Assembly (NCBI RefSeq): GCF_019392245.1
Contig: NZ_JAHXRL010000003.1
Coordinates: forward strand, 1-64,000
Source: Sulfitobacter sp. CW3
GTDB lineage: Bacteria; Pseudomonadota; Alphaproteobacteria; Rhodobacterales; Rhodobacteraceae
Direction of reading: 5' to 3'
Length of the DNA: 64,000 nucleotides
A model generated the notes under the pieces. The model was not told the origin of the DNA and made no database searches. It saw only the letters and a program-made list of their open reading frames with translations. Of this stretch, positions 54,539-63,165 are shown piece after piece; the stretch's first letter is position 1, and each line of letters begins with the position of its first letter. The position numbers were made by a program, and so were the translations under genes.

Positions 54539-55531
54539 TTGATTGATGCACGTTTGCAGCTGGCGCTTGACGGCGGTGGCCTTGAATTACCGGATGAGGG
54601 GACGATTGCCGTCTTCCAGCCGCCTCGTGACAGCGATCTGCCCGGCCTGGATAAGGCCCGCGTTCAGATCATTCAGGGTTTCAAACCGGATTATGATGCC
54701 TGGGCCGCCCGTGGCTATGACGTGGTGCGCAGCTTTGAGGGCGACTATGCGGCCTGCATCGTGTGCCTGCCCCGCGCCAAAGCAGAAGCACGCGCAATGA
54801 TTGCCGACGCCTGTGCTGCCTGCGATGGCATTGTGGTGATTGACGGCCAAAAGACGGATGGCGCAGACAGTATCCTGCGCGAGATGCGATCCCGCGTGAC
54901 CATTCACGGACCTATTTCAAAGGCGCATGGCAAACTGTTCTGGATCGCTGAACCCGCCGCCGAATTTTTTGTGGATTGGCAGCAGGGCCCCGAACAAACC
55001 GAGGGCGGTTTCTGGACCGCGCCGGGCGTGTTTTCGGCGGATGGCGTAGATTTGGCATCGGCGCTTTTGGTGGATGCACTGCCAGAAAAGCTGGGCGCTG
55101 AGGTTGCCGATCTGGGGGCCGGATGGGGTTTTCTATCGGCCCATATTTTGACCCGTGAAAGCGTTCAAAAACTCTATGTCGTTGAAGCGGGGCATATGGC
55201 CTTGGAATGCGCGCGCCGGAATGTTGGTGACGAACGCGCAGAATTCTTGTGGGAAGATGCCACAACATGGGAAGCACCGCACCGCCTGGACGCGGTTGTG
55301 ATGAACCCGCCGTTTCATACCGGCCGCGCGGCAGAGCCGCAAATCGGGCAGGCTTTTGTCGCCGCGGCTGCGCGAATGTTGTCGCCACAAGGTAAGCTGT
55401 GGATGGTCGCGAACCGTCATCTTCCCTATGAGGCCGAATTGAAAACACGGTTTGCCCATGTCGAAGAGATTGGCGGGGATGCGCGGTTCAAGCTGTTTCA
55501 TGCTGCGCGGCCTCTGCGTAAACGTCGCTAA
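54539..55531 (+). CDS. Class I methyltransferase, RsmC-like
   Basis: A 330-residue protein with two related domains as in RsmC (16S rRNA guanine-1207 N2-methyltransferase). The C-terminal catalytic domain has the SAM motif VADLGAGWGFLSAHIL and the N6/N2-methylase motif NPPFHTG. The start appears to be TTG at 54539, since no in-frame ATG occurs before the conserved region; AAAGAAGAA lies upstream. It follows clpS by three bases and is probably co-transcribed. rRNA methylation is expected from family, the target base is inferred. Confidence 0.88.
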   Translation: MIDARLQLALDGGGLELPDEGTIAVFQPPRDSDLPGLDKARVQIIQGFKPDYDAWAARGYDVVRSFEGDYAACIVCLPRAKAEARAMIADACAACDGIVVIDGQKTDGADSILREMRSRVTIHGPISKAHGKLFWIAEPAAEFFVDWQQGPEQTEGGFWTAPGVFSADGVDLASALLVDALPEKLGAEVADLGAGWGFLSAHILTRESVQKLYVVEAGHMALECARRNVGDERAEFLWEDATTWEAPHRLDAVVMNPPFHTGRAAEPQIGQAFVAAAARMLSPQGKLWMVANRHLPYEAELKTRFAHVEEIGGDARFKLFHAARPLRKRR

Positions 55532-55562
55532 GCGCCAGTTGGCGTCATAAGGAACCAGTTTC

Positions 55563-56363
55563 ATGTCATTTTCGATCAAAGGCAAAAACGTCATCGTGAC
55601 AGGTGCGGCAAACGGCATCGGCCTCGCGATTGCGCGACAGTTTGCTGACAAAGGTGCCAATGTCATGTGTGCCGACACGGATGAAAAAGCACTGAGCGAA
55701 GAGTTGGGCAGTACAAAAGACGAGGGTAATATCCGTTTCTTTGCGGGCGATCTGCGCCAGCGGCTGACGATTGCCAACCTTGTGTCTGCGACCATCGATG
55801 CCTTTGATGAGGTCGACGTTTTGGTCAACGCATCGCGGCAGTTTTTGCCGACGGATGCATTGAACAGCGAAGATACCAGCGTCGAAACCCTGTGGCAGGA
55901 AAACGTAATGACCGCGCTGCAATTGACGCAGCAAGTGTCGAAACGGATGATCAAGCAAGCCGAGGATCGGCCCGAGGGCGCGGTGGGTAGCATTATCAAC
56001 CTAAGCTCGATCGCATCGCGGCACACACGGCCGGAATTGATGGCCTATTCAATGGCGGCCGCCGCGCTTGAACAGATGACGCGGTCGATGGCGTTGACGC
56101 TGGCACCGCACCGGATAAGGGTAAATGCCGTTGCGTTCGGATCGGTGATGAGCGGATCGTTGAAGGCATCGGTCGCGGATAACCGTGAGTGGCGCGATGA
56201 CATCCGCAGTCACACGCCATTGGGCCGGATCGCATCGCCGTCTGAACTGGCCGACACCATTCAGTTTCTCGCGACGGACAGTTCCAGTTTTATGACCGGC
56301 GAGGTGATCGTGGTCGACGGCGGGCGTTCGCTGCTGGATGTGGTGGACGCACCGGCGCACTAA
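55563..56363 (+). CDS. SDR family protein with degenerate active site
   Basis: A 266-residue Rossmann-fold short-chain dehydrogenase. The cofactor motif TGAANGIG (13-20) and C-terminal motif GEVIVVDGG are normal. However, the catalytic YxxxK reads Y162-S-M-A-A166, with alanine for lysine, and the NNAG structural motif reads NASR (89-92). The catalytic serine region (NLSSIAS) is kept. Standard hydride-transfer chemistry is therefore doubtful; the protein may bind nucleotide without catalysis or do other chemistry. It follows the methyltransferase by 31 bases and precedes hemF by 58. Confidence 0.85.
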   Translation: MSFSIKGKNVIVTGAANGIGLAIARQFADKGANVMCADTDEKALSEELGSTKDEGNIRFFAGDLRQRLTIANLVSATIDAFDEVDVLVNASRQFLPTDALNSEDTSVETLWQENVMTALQLTQQVSKRMIKQAEDRPEGAVGSIINLSSIASRHTRPELMAYSMAAAALEQMTRSMALTLAPHRIRVNAVAFGSVMSGSLKASVADNREWRDDIRSHTPLGRIASPSELADTIQFLATDSSSFMTGEVIVVDGGRSLLDVVDAPAH

Positions 56364-56421
56364 GCAGTGAAACCCGTTTCGGCGGGCTTTGAGTCGCAGC
56401 GCACAGACAAGGTAGATGAAT

Positions 56422-57315
56422 ATGACTGACAGTTTTGAGACCGAAAAATCGCGCGCGGCGGCATGGTTTCACGAATTGCGCGACCAGATTGTGGACGCGT
56501 TCGAGGGATTGGAAAAGGGCCATGATGCCGGGCCATTGGCAGATGCGCCCGCTGGCGAATTCGAGGTCAGCCAGACGACCCGCAGCAGCGTTGACGGATC
56601 GGATGCAGGCGGCGGTTTGATGAGCGTCATGCGCGGCGGGCGGGTGTTTGAGAAGGTCGGGGTCAATATCTCGACCGTGTATGGCACATTGGGCGAGCGC
56701 GCGCAGGTTGCGATGGCTGCGCGCAAGGGCATTCCCGGCATGAAAGACGACCCGCGGTTTTGGGCCTCGGGGATCAGTCTGGTGGCGCATATGCAAAACC
56801 CCCATGCCCCGGCGGTTCACATGAACACCCGTATGTTCTGGACCCCCCATGCGTGGTGGTTTGGCGGCGGGTCGGACCTGAACCCCTGCATCGAATATGC
56901 CGAAGACACGGCGCATTTCCATGATCAGCAAAAGACCCATTTGGATCCGCATGGCACGGGGTTGTATCCCAAGTTGAAAGAATGGGCGGATGAGTATTTT
57001 TATATCCCGCACCGCAACCGCGCCCGTGGTGTAGGCGGGATTTTCATGGATGATCACTGCACCGGCGATTGGGAAGCGGATTTCAAGCTGACCCAAGACA
57101 TCGGCCGCGCGTTTTTGCCTGCCTATGTTCCCTTGGTGGAAAAGCGCACAGCGCAGGGCTGGGATGACGCGGATAAGGATGCCCAGCTGGTGCATCGTGG
57201 GCTCTATGCTGAATACAATCTGGTCTATGATCGCGGGACGAAATTCGGGCTTGAGACCGGGCATGATGCCAATGCCGTATTGATGAGCCTACCGCCCCTG
57301 GCCAAATGGGTGTGA
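56422..57315 (+). CDS. hemF: Oxygen-dependent coproporphyrinogen III oxidase HemF
   Basis: About 297 residues. Family motifs: GGRVFEKVGVNISTV, VAHMQNPHAPAVHMNTRMFW with the catalytic histidine, WWFGGGSDLNP and YNLVYDRGTKFGL. It uses oxygen to make protoporphyrinogen IX, so it complements the FnrL-linked hemN when oxygen is present. Two ATGs (56416, 56422) are possible; AAGG is nine bases before the second, which I prefer. Confidence 0.95.
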   Translation: MTDSFETEKSRAAAWFHELRDQIVDAFEGLEKGHDAGPLADAPAGEFEVSQTTRSSVDGSDAGGGLMSVMRGGRVFEKVGVNISTVYGTLGERAQVAMAARKGIPGMKDDPRFWASGISLVAHMQNPHAPAVHMNTRMFWTPHAWWFGGGSDLNPCIEYAEDTAHFHDQQKTHLDPHGTGLYPKLKEWADEYFYIPHRNRARGVGGIFMDDHCTGDWEADFKLTQDIGRAFLPAYVPLVEKRTAQGWDDADKDAQLVHRGLYAEYNLVYDRGTKFGLETGHDANAVLMSLPPLAKWV

Positions 57316-57329
57316 TGGTCTGAGAGGGT

Positions 57330-57386
57330 GCAGGGGGCCAGCCCCCGTCCTTGCGGACTCCCCCGGGATTTATGACCATTTGGAAT
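57330..57386. repeat. GC-rich intergenic repeat of Rhodobacteraceae type
   Basis: After hemF the sequence reads CAGGGGGCCAGCCCCCGTCC, then TTGCGGACTCCCCCGGGATT and TATGACCATTTGGAA. The GGGGGC...GCCCCC and CCCCCGGGAT-like pattern followed by an A/T-rich tail closely resembles the short repeats found between genes in many Rhodobacteraceae genomes, as I recall them. It can form a tight hairpin and may act as a terminator for the convergent hemF and hemC. Confidence 0.55.
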
Positions 57387-57404
57387 TGAGCTAGGGCCGG
57401 GGGA

Positions 57405-58358
57405 TTAGCCTGCGGTGTGCCAATCGAAGAAATGCGGACCGGCTTGGGCGAGCAGGTCTTGGGCCAGATCGACGCCCATTTTTCCGCCATCCGAGATAGG
57501 GCCGCTGCGGGTGCCTGCGATCACTTCTGATCCATCGGGGCGCAAAACTTCGCCGCGCAGGTGCAGGGTGTCGCCGTCAAGTGTGGCGAGCCCTGCGATG
57601 GGCGTTTCGCAAGAACCATCCAGTGTGAGCAGGAAGGCGCGTTCTGCGGTCAGGCGTTGGCCTGTGGGGGTGTCGTGGATGGCGGCCAGCAACGCTTGGG
57701 TGTCCGCGTCACCTGCGCGACGTTCGATGCCAATCGCGCCTTGGGCGACGGCGGGCAGCATGTCGGTGTCGTCAATCGGGGTGGCGGGGACGTTTTCCAT
57801 GCCCAGACGGTTTAGGCCCGCCATGGCGAGGAAGGTACATTCGGCCACGCCCTCGGCAAGTTTGCGCAGGCGGGTTTGGACGTTGCCGCGGAATTCGACG
57901 ACCTGCAAATCGGGGCGTTTGTGCAGCAGTTGTGCCCGGCGGCGCAGGCTTGAGGTGCCGACAACCGCACCTTGCGAGAGTTGATCAAGGGCCGAGAGCA
58001 GGGGGGCGACAAAGGCGTCGCGCGGGTCTTCGCGGGGCAGGAACGTATCCAGCAGCAGGCCGCCGGGTTGGATTGTGGGCATGTCTTTCATGGAATGCAC
58101 AGCGATGTCGATCTTGCCCGCAAGCAGGTCTTCTTCGATTTCGCGGGTGAACAGGCCCTTGCCGCCGATTTCCTTGAGGGGGCGATCCTGGATCAAATCG
58201 CCGGTTACCTTGATCACGACAACCTCGAACGCGGTCAGGGGCAGGTTAAACGCCTCTGACAGCCGCGCGCGGGTTTCAACCGCTTGGGCCAGTGCGAGGG
58301 GGGAACCACGGGTGCCGATGCGCAAGGGGTTCTGAGGGGTAGGCAAGGTCAGGGTCAT
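57405..58358 (-). CDS. hemC: Hydroxymethylbilane synthase (porphobilinogen deaminase)
   Basis: A 317-residue enzyme that joins four porphobilinogen units. Motifs: IGTRGSPLALAQA, the phosphate-like VVGTSSLRRRAQL loop, and the dipyrromethane cofactor cysteine in LDGSCETPIAG. The start is the ATG at 58358 (MTLTLPTPQNPLRIGTRG). Length agrees with the family. It is divergent from hemE; the 110-base spacer would carry both promoters. Confidence 0.96.
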   Translation of the reverse strand: MTLTLPTPQNPLRIGTRGSPLALAQAVETRARLSEAFNLPLTAFEVVVIKVTGDLIQDRPLKEIGGKGLFTREIEEDLLAGKIDIAVHSMKDMPTIQPGGLLLDTFLPREDPRDAFVAPLLSALDQLSQGAVVGTSSLRRRAQLLHKRPDLQVVEFRGNVQTRLRKLAEGVAECTFLAMAGLNRLGMENVPATPIDDTDMLPAVAQGAIGIERRAGDADTQALLAAIHDTPTGQRLTAERAFLLTLDGSCETPIAGLATLDGDTLHLRGEVLRPDGSEVIAGTRSGPISDGGKMGVDLAQDLLAQAGPHFFDWHTAG

Positions 58359-58468
58359 GAAGTTCTCTTTGGGCCAAGTCAAATTTGTGCAACAATGAGG
58401 CACCCGCGCCTTGACTTCCAGCCCCCACATCTTGACCAAAGGCAAAAGATTACCTGAGGAGCCGACAC

Positions 58469-59518
58469 ATGGCGCAGACAACACCCCCAACCAAAACCAT
58501 TTTGCGCGCTTTGGCGGGTGAAACGCAGGCGACACCGCCGATCTGGATGATGCGTCAAGCGGGGCGGTATCTGCCCGAGTATAAGGCCACGCGGGCGGAG
58601 GCGGGCGATTTCCTGTCGTTATGCTATAATCCTGATCTGGCGACCGAGGTAACTTTGCAGCCGATCCGCCGCTTTGGATTTGATGCGGCGATTCTGTTTG
58701 CGGATATTTTGCTGGTGCCGCAGGCGCTGGGCGCTGATTTGTGGTTCGTCACGGGCGAAGGGCCGCGATTGTCGACTGTCACCACGCAGGCCGATTTCGA
58801 CAAGCTGAAGCCCGTCGACGTTATTCACGAGACGCTGAACCCGATCTATCAGACCGTGCGCAACCTTGCGGGGGCCTTGCCGCCGGAAACCACGTTGATC
58901 GGCTTTGCGGGCGCGCCGTGGACGGTGGCGACCTATATGATCGCGGGGCAGGGTACCAAAGACCAAGGGCCCGCGCATCAGTTGCGGATTGAGGACAACC
59001 CGTTGTTCGAATCCCTGCTGAACCTGATCACCAAGGCGACGATCGAATATATGTCGGCGCAGATCGAGGCCGGTGCCGAAGTCATGAAGATTTTCGACAG
59101 CTGGGCGGGGTCGCTTTCGGGCGAGGCCTTCCAGAAATATGCGTTGGAGCCAGCCCGCGAAATCACCCAAGAGCTGAAGAAGCGTCACCCCGGTATCCCG
59201 ATCATCGGTTTCCCCCGCGAGGCGGGCGACCAGTACATCGGTTTCCACAAGGCAACCGGTGTGGATTGTGTCGCGTTGGATAATTCCGTGTCTGCTGAAT
59301 GGGCTGCGGCAAATGTTCAGGTGGATGGCTGTGTGCAGGGCAACCTTGCGTCACGCCATATGGTCACAGGCGGGCAGGATTTGATCGATGAAACACGCAC
59401 CATCGTAAAGGCGTTTTCCAAGGGGCCGCATATTTTTAATTTGGGTCACGGCATCACGCCAGACGCCAATCCTGACAACGTTCAATTGATGATTGATACG
59501 GTTCGCGACGCAGGTTGA
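58469..59518 (+). CDS. hemE: Uroporphyrinogen decarboxylase
   Basis: A 349-residue TIM-barrel enzyme that converts uroporphyrinogen III to coproporphyrinogen III. Signatures: [33 protein letters not shown] and the C-terminal [20 protein letters not shown] lies before the ATG. Together with hemC, hemF and hemN this gives three consecutive steps (and the alternative fourth) of haem synthesis in the window. Confidence 0.97.
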   Translation: MAQTTPPTKTILRALAGETQATPPIWMMRQAGRYLPEYKATRAEAGDFLSLCYNPDLATEVTLQPIRRFGFDAAILFADILLVPQALGADLWFVTGEGPRLSTVTTQADFDKLKPVDVIHETLNPIYQTVRNLAGALPPETTLIGFAGAPWTVATYMIAGQGTKDQGPAHQLRIEDNPLFESLLNLITKATIEYMSAQIEAGAEVMKIFDSWAGSLSGEAFQKYALEPAREITQELKKRHPGIPIIGFPREAGDQYIGFHKATGVDCVALDNSVSAEWAAANVQVDGCVQGNLASRHMVTGGQDLIDETRTIVKAFSKGPHIFNLGHGITPDANPDNVQLMIDTVRDAG

Positions 59519-59580
59519 TGACATTAGATTGGTTTTGGCCCTTGACGGGGGCCAAGGCCCGTCATATTCGAAGCGCCGAT

Positions 59581-59657
<77 letters not shown>

Positions 59658-59843
59658 TCACCCACCCTTAGAATTTTGCCGAGTAGCCCGATATACAACG
59701 GGCATGTGAATTATTTTGCATTACCTGGGCATTTCGTTTGACGGTTACAAACTCAGAGGCGCTAAGTTGCACGAAAGTGCGAATTTTGCAGCTGCGCATA
59801 TGCCAATGCGATATAGCCCAAAAAGAGCGCCGAAAAGATAATG

Positions 59844-59876
59844 ACAAATATTGTTAGATGGCCTAACAATATTTGT
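59844..59876. promoter_or_regulatory. 14-base perfect inverted repeat, likely operator
   Basis: ACAAATATTGTTAG and CTAACAATATTTGT are exact reverse complements with a five-base spacer (ATGGC). The A/T-rich arms and symmetry fit a dimeric repressor or activator site. It lies about 190 bases before the dctP start. The cognate regulator is not in the window. Confidence 0.65.
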
Positions 59877-59949
59877 AAGAAACGCTGCGTTGCCTGATCC
59901 GTTCGGGCACATGCGATTCAGGGGAGGAAGACGGATGTATTTGGGAGCG

Positions 59950-59965
59950 CATCACATCTGTGATG
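59950..59965. promoter_or_regulatory. Second palindrome upstream of the TRAP operon
   Basis: CATCACA-TC-TGTGATG, a seven-base perfect inverted repeat, lies 98 bases before the dctP ATG. Half-sites TCACA/TGTGA recall GntR/Crp-type motifs, though the arrangement (TCACA first) differs from the Crp consensus. A possible operator. Confidence 0.45.
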
Positions 59966-60062
59966 GTAGTGCATCTGTCGTTTTTCCCCCGAATTAAGCG
60001 ACCCCACGGAAAGCCCACGTTGAAGTGGGCACCGTTACGATCAACTAAAAGGGAGAGACACA

Positions 60063-61097
60063 ATGATGATGAGAAGAACCATTATGGGTGCCGCTGCGGC
60101 CGCGCTTGCCGTCGGGATGAGCGCGACAGGCGCGCTGGCGCAAGATGTCACACTGCGCATGCACCAATTCTTGCCGCCTCAGGCGAATGTACCCAAGCAG
60201 GTCTTGGACGTTTGGGCCGACAAGGTTCAGGCAGACAGTGGCGACCGGATCAAGGTTGAACGCTATCCGTCCATGCAGCTTGGCGGTAAGCCACCAGAGC
60301 TGATGGACCAAGCGATTGATGGTGTGGCCGATATCGTCTGGACAGTTGTTGGCTATACGCCGGGCCGCTACCCATCGACCGAGGTGTTTGAACTGCCGTT
60401 CATGGTGACCGACGCGCGTGCGGCCAGCTCTGCCTATTGGCAGATGTTCGACAAGCACATGAAGGACACTGAATTCAAAGACGTGCACATCTTGGGCACA
60501 TGGGTTCACGGCCCCGGATTGCTGCACACTAACAAAGAAGTGCGCACACCTGCCGACATGCAAGGTCTGAAAATCCGTGGCGGTTCGCGTCTGGTGAACC
60601 AGCTTTTGGAAACCACGGGTGCGACGCCTGTTGGTATGCCTGTGCCAGCCATCCCCGAAGGTCTGTCCAAAGGTGTGATCGACGGGACAACCATCCCGTG
60701 GGAAGTCACCACAGCCCTGAAAGTGTCGGAACTGGTCAAGAACCACACCGAATTCTCGGGGTCTGCGCTGTATACGCTGACATTTGTTCTGGCGATGAAC
60801 AAAGACAAATATGAAAGCCTGCCGGACGATCTGAAAAAGGTCATCGACGACAACTCCGGTCTCGAGTTTTCGGTCTTTGCGGGTGGTACGCAAGCGGATG
60901 CCGATGGCCCTGCGCGTCAGATCGCCGTTGATCTGGGCAACAACATCGTGACCCTGTCCGATGAGGAAACGCAGGTTTGGCGTGAAACCGCCCAGCCGAT
61001 CTATGACGCGTGGGTTGCTGACATGAACGGCAAAGGCATCGATGGTCAGGCGCTGATCGACGAAGCCAAGTCCCTGATGGACGCTTACGGCAAATAA
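60063..61097 (+). CDS. dctP: TRAP transporter substrate-binding protein DctP
   Basis: A 344-residue periplasmic binding protein. The signal peptide MMMRRTIMGAAAAALAVGMS...GALAQ is cleaved before DVTLRMHQF. DctP-family motifs include MQLGGKPPELMDQAIDGVAD, KIRGGSRLVNQLLETTGATP and PVPAIPEGLSKGVIDG. It binds an organic anion for the DctQM permease. Because the operon ends in an aryl-CoA ligase, an aromatic acid such as a hydroxycinnamate is likely. GGGAGAGACACA precedes the ATG. Confidence 0.93.
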   Translation: MMMRRTIMGAAAAALAVGMSATGALAQDVTLRMHQFLPPQANVPKQVLDVWADKVQADSGDRIKVERYPSMQLGGKPPELMDQAIDGVADIVWTVVGYTPGRYPSTEVFELPFMVTDARAASSAYWQMFDKHMKDTEFKDVHILGTWVHGPGLLHTNKEVRTPADMQGLKIRGGSRLVNQLLETTGATPVGMPVPAIPEGLSKGVIDGTTIPWEVTTALKVSELVKNHTEFSGSALYTLTFVLAMNKDKYESLPDDLKKVIDDNSGLEFSVFAGGTQADADGPARQIAVDLGNNIVTLSDEETQVWRETAQPIYDAWVADMNGKGIDGQALIDEAKSLMDAYGK

Positions 61098-61181
61098 GCC
61101 GAAGCTGATAAAGCCGACCTGTGGCATGGTGAATGCCGCAGGTCTTCCGCCTTAAAGATTTCCAAATATAAGAGATGTTAC

Positions 61182-61763
61182 ATGCGCCGGCTGATCCAGT
61201 TTCTTGCCCGATTTACCGCGGTTATCGGGGGGCTCGTTCTGACGGTGCTGATCCTGATGACAACGTTTTCGATCATTGGGCGCACCATCAACAAAGTGCT
61301 TCATAGCGAATATTTCCAAACCCAACTCAATGGTCTGTCACAGGGTCTGCTTGATCTGGGGATCGGAGAAATCAACGGAAACTACGAATTGCTCGAGGCG
61401 GGGATCGCGTTTGCCATCTTCTCGTTCCTGCCGATTTGCCAGTTCTACGGTTCGCACGCCAGCGTCGATATCTTTACCTCGTTTCTGTCGCGCCGGGCCA
61501 ACCGTTGGATCGCGGCCTTCTGGGAGCTGGTCCTTACTGCGGTGATTCTTTTAATCATCTGGCGCCTGTTCGAGGGGATGCAGCGCTATATCGGCAACGG
61601 CGAGACGACGTTGTTCTTACAGTTCCCGGTTTGGTGGGCCTATGCCGCCAGCTTTGCCGCCGGAATCGTGTCGTGCATCGTGGCGGTCTATTGCGCCGTG
61701 ATCCGGGTGATCGAGGCAATCAAAGACGAAAATATTCTACCCAGCGAACAAGGGGCGCATTAA
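61182..61763 (+). CDS. dctQ: TRAP transporter small permease DctQ
   Basis: A 193-residue inner-membrane protein with four helices (about 8-32, 68-85, 108-128, 146-170), the DctQ/YiaM topology. It has a somewhat enlarged loop after helix 1 (TINKVLHSEYFQTQLNGLSQ). It forms the transporter membrane complex with DctM. The start lies 84 bases after dctP, and the stop is one base before the dctM GTG start. Confidence 0.9.
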   Translation: MRRLIQFLARFTAVIGGLVLTVLILMTTFSIIGRTINKVLHSEYFQTQLNGLSQGLLDLGIGEINGNYELLEAGIAFAIFSFLPICQFYGSHASVDIFTSFLSRRANRWIAAFWELVLTAVILLIIWRLFEGMQRYIGNGETTLFLQFPVWWAYAASFAAGIVSCIVAVYCAVIRVIEAIKDENILPSEQGAH

Positions 61764-61764
61764 C

Positions 61765-63084
61765 GTGACCAATCTAGAACTGGGCTTTTGGTCCTTCCCC
61801 GTGCTTTTGTTGATGATCTTTTTGCGCGCGCCGATCGGGTTGGCGATGTTGCTTTGCGGATTTGGCGGCTGGTATTTCGCGATGGGCGGTAATCCGACCC
61901 CGCTGCTGGCCAAGCTGAAATCCGAAACATACACAACATTCTCAAGCTATTCGTTGTCGATCATTCCGATGTTCCTGCTGATGGGGCAATTCGCGACCCT
62001 GTCTGGCATGTCCTCGGCACTGTTCAAAGCGGCAGAAAGCTTTCTGGGGCATCGTCGTGGCGGTGTTGCGATGGCGGCTGTGGGGGCCTGTGCGGGCTTT
62101 GGCGCGATCTGTGGCAGCTCGCTGGCAACAGCGGCGACCATGTCCAAGGTCGCCTTGCCAGAGCTGCGCCGCTATGGCTATTCGGGTGGTTTTTCCACCG
62201 CCACGTTGGCAGCGGGCGGCACCTTGGGTATCCTGATCCCGCCATCGGTGATCTTGGTGATCTACGCGATCCTCACCGAACAAAACATCGCCAAGCTTTT
62301 CCTCGCCGCGTTCATTCCCGGCATTCTGGCAGCACTTGGGTACATCGTCACGATTTCGATCTATGTGCGCCTGAACCCGAATTCTGCGGGCACGCGCCCC
62401 GCGGTGCCCATGGCAGACCGGTTCAAGGCCTTGGCAAATACATGGCCGGTTCTGGTGATCTTTTTCGTTGTTGTGGGCGGTATCTATCTTGGGTGGTTCA
62501 CCCCGACCGAAGGGTCCGCCATCGGTGCGGCTGGCACAGGACTAGCGGCGTTGCTGTCGGGCAGCCTGAACTGGTCGGTTCTGCGCGAGAGCTTGCTGGG
62601 CACCGCGAAAACGACAGGCATGATCTTCTTTATCGTGCTGGGGGCGGGGTTCTATAACGGGTTTCTCGCGCTATCGGGCGTTCCGCAGTTCATGGCCGAC
62701 TGGGTTGTCGGGCAGGGCTATAGCCCGTGGCTCGTGTTGACGATCATCTTGGTATTCTACCTGATCTTTGGTTGCCTGATGGACAGCTTGTCGATGATCC
62801 TGCTGACGGTCCCGATCTTCTTTCCCGTCATCTCGGCGATGGATTTCGGGATGAGCACGGAACATCTTGCGATCTGGTTTGGTATCTTGGTGCTGATTGT
62901 CGTCGAGGTGGGGCTGATTACGCCGCCGGTTGGGATGAACCTGTTCATCATCAACTCGATGGATCGCGAAACGCCCATGACCGAAACCTATAAGGCAGTC
63001 ATGTATTTTGTCGGGTCCGACATCGTTCGCGTGATTATTCTGGTGATGTTCCCCGCGATCACATTGTTCCTGCTACCCAGCTAG
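61765..63084 (+). CDS. dctM: TRAP transporter large permease DctM
   Basis: A 439-residue permease with 12 or so helices; it carries the sodium-coupled transport path. Family motifs: AAVGACAGFGAICGSSLATAATMSKVALPE in pieces (GACAGFGAICGSS, ATMSKVALPE), GGTLGILIPPSVILVIYAIL region, and EVGLITPPVGMNLFIINS near the C terminus. The start is GTG at 61765, directly after the dctQ stop, with AAGGGG upstream. It belongs to one operon with dctP and dctQ. Confidence 0.95.
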   Translation: MTNLELGFWSFPVLLLMIFLRAPIGLAMLLCGFGGWYFAMGGNPTPLLAKLKSETYTTFSSYSLSIIPMFLLMGQFATLSGMSSALFKAAESFLGHRRGGVAMAAVGACAGFGAICGSSLATAATMSKVALPELRRYGYSGGFSTATLAAGGTLGILIPPSVILVIYAILTEQNIAKLFLAAFIPGILAALGYIVTISIYVRLNPNSAGTRPAVPMADRFKALANTWPVLVIFFVVVGGIYLGWFTPTEGSAIGAAGTGLAALLSGSLNWSVLRESLLGTAKTTGMIFFIVLGAGFYNGFLALSGVPQFMADWVVGQGYSPWLVLTIILVFYLIFGCLMDSLSMILLTVPIFFPVISAMDFGMSTEHLAIWFGILVLIVVEVGLITPPVGMNLFIINSMDRETPMTETYKAVMYFVGSDIVRVIILVMFPAITLFLLPS

Positions 63085-63165
63085 ATTTGGCCCTTTCCCC
63101 ACGCCCCGGCGCGTGGTGCTAACGTTTATCAGGTCCGCCTTGTCCGGCGCGGCCAAGGAGGATTC

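Larger units (their letters stand above)
59658..60062 (+). promoter_or_regulatory. Regulatory spacer before the TRAP operon
   Basis: Four hundred bases without a supported gene. After the tRNA a GCCCG/CGGGC hairpin (59686-59703) may end its transcript. Two operator-like palindromes follow (59844-59876 and 59950-59965, separate entries), then a GCCCAC-GTTGAA-GTGGGC hairpin (60013-60030) in the leader, and GGGAGAGA as the dctP ribosome binding site. The promoter must lie in this stretch but I cannot place it firmly. Confidence 0.6.

Noticed and set aside
54543..54800. ATG-started frame overlapping the start of the RsmC-like gene
   Set aside because: It is out of frame with the conserved methyltransferase and ends early; the TTG at 54539 gives the real protein.
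60045..61127. 360-codon open frame opposite dctP
   Set aside because: Antisense to a complete TRAP binding protein with signal peptide; peptide has no protein-like features.
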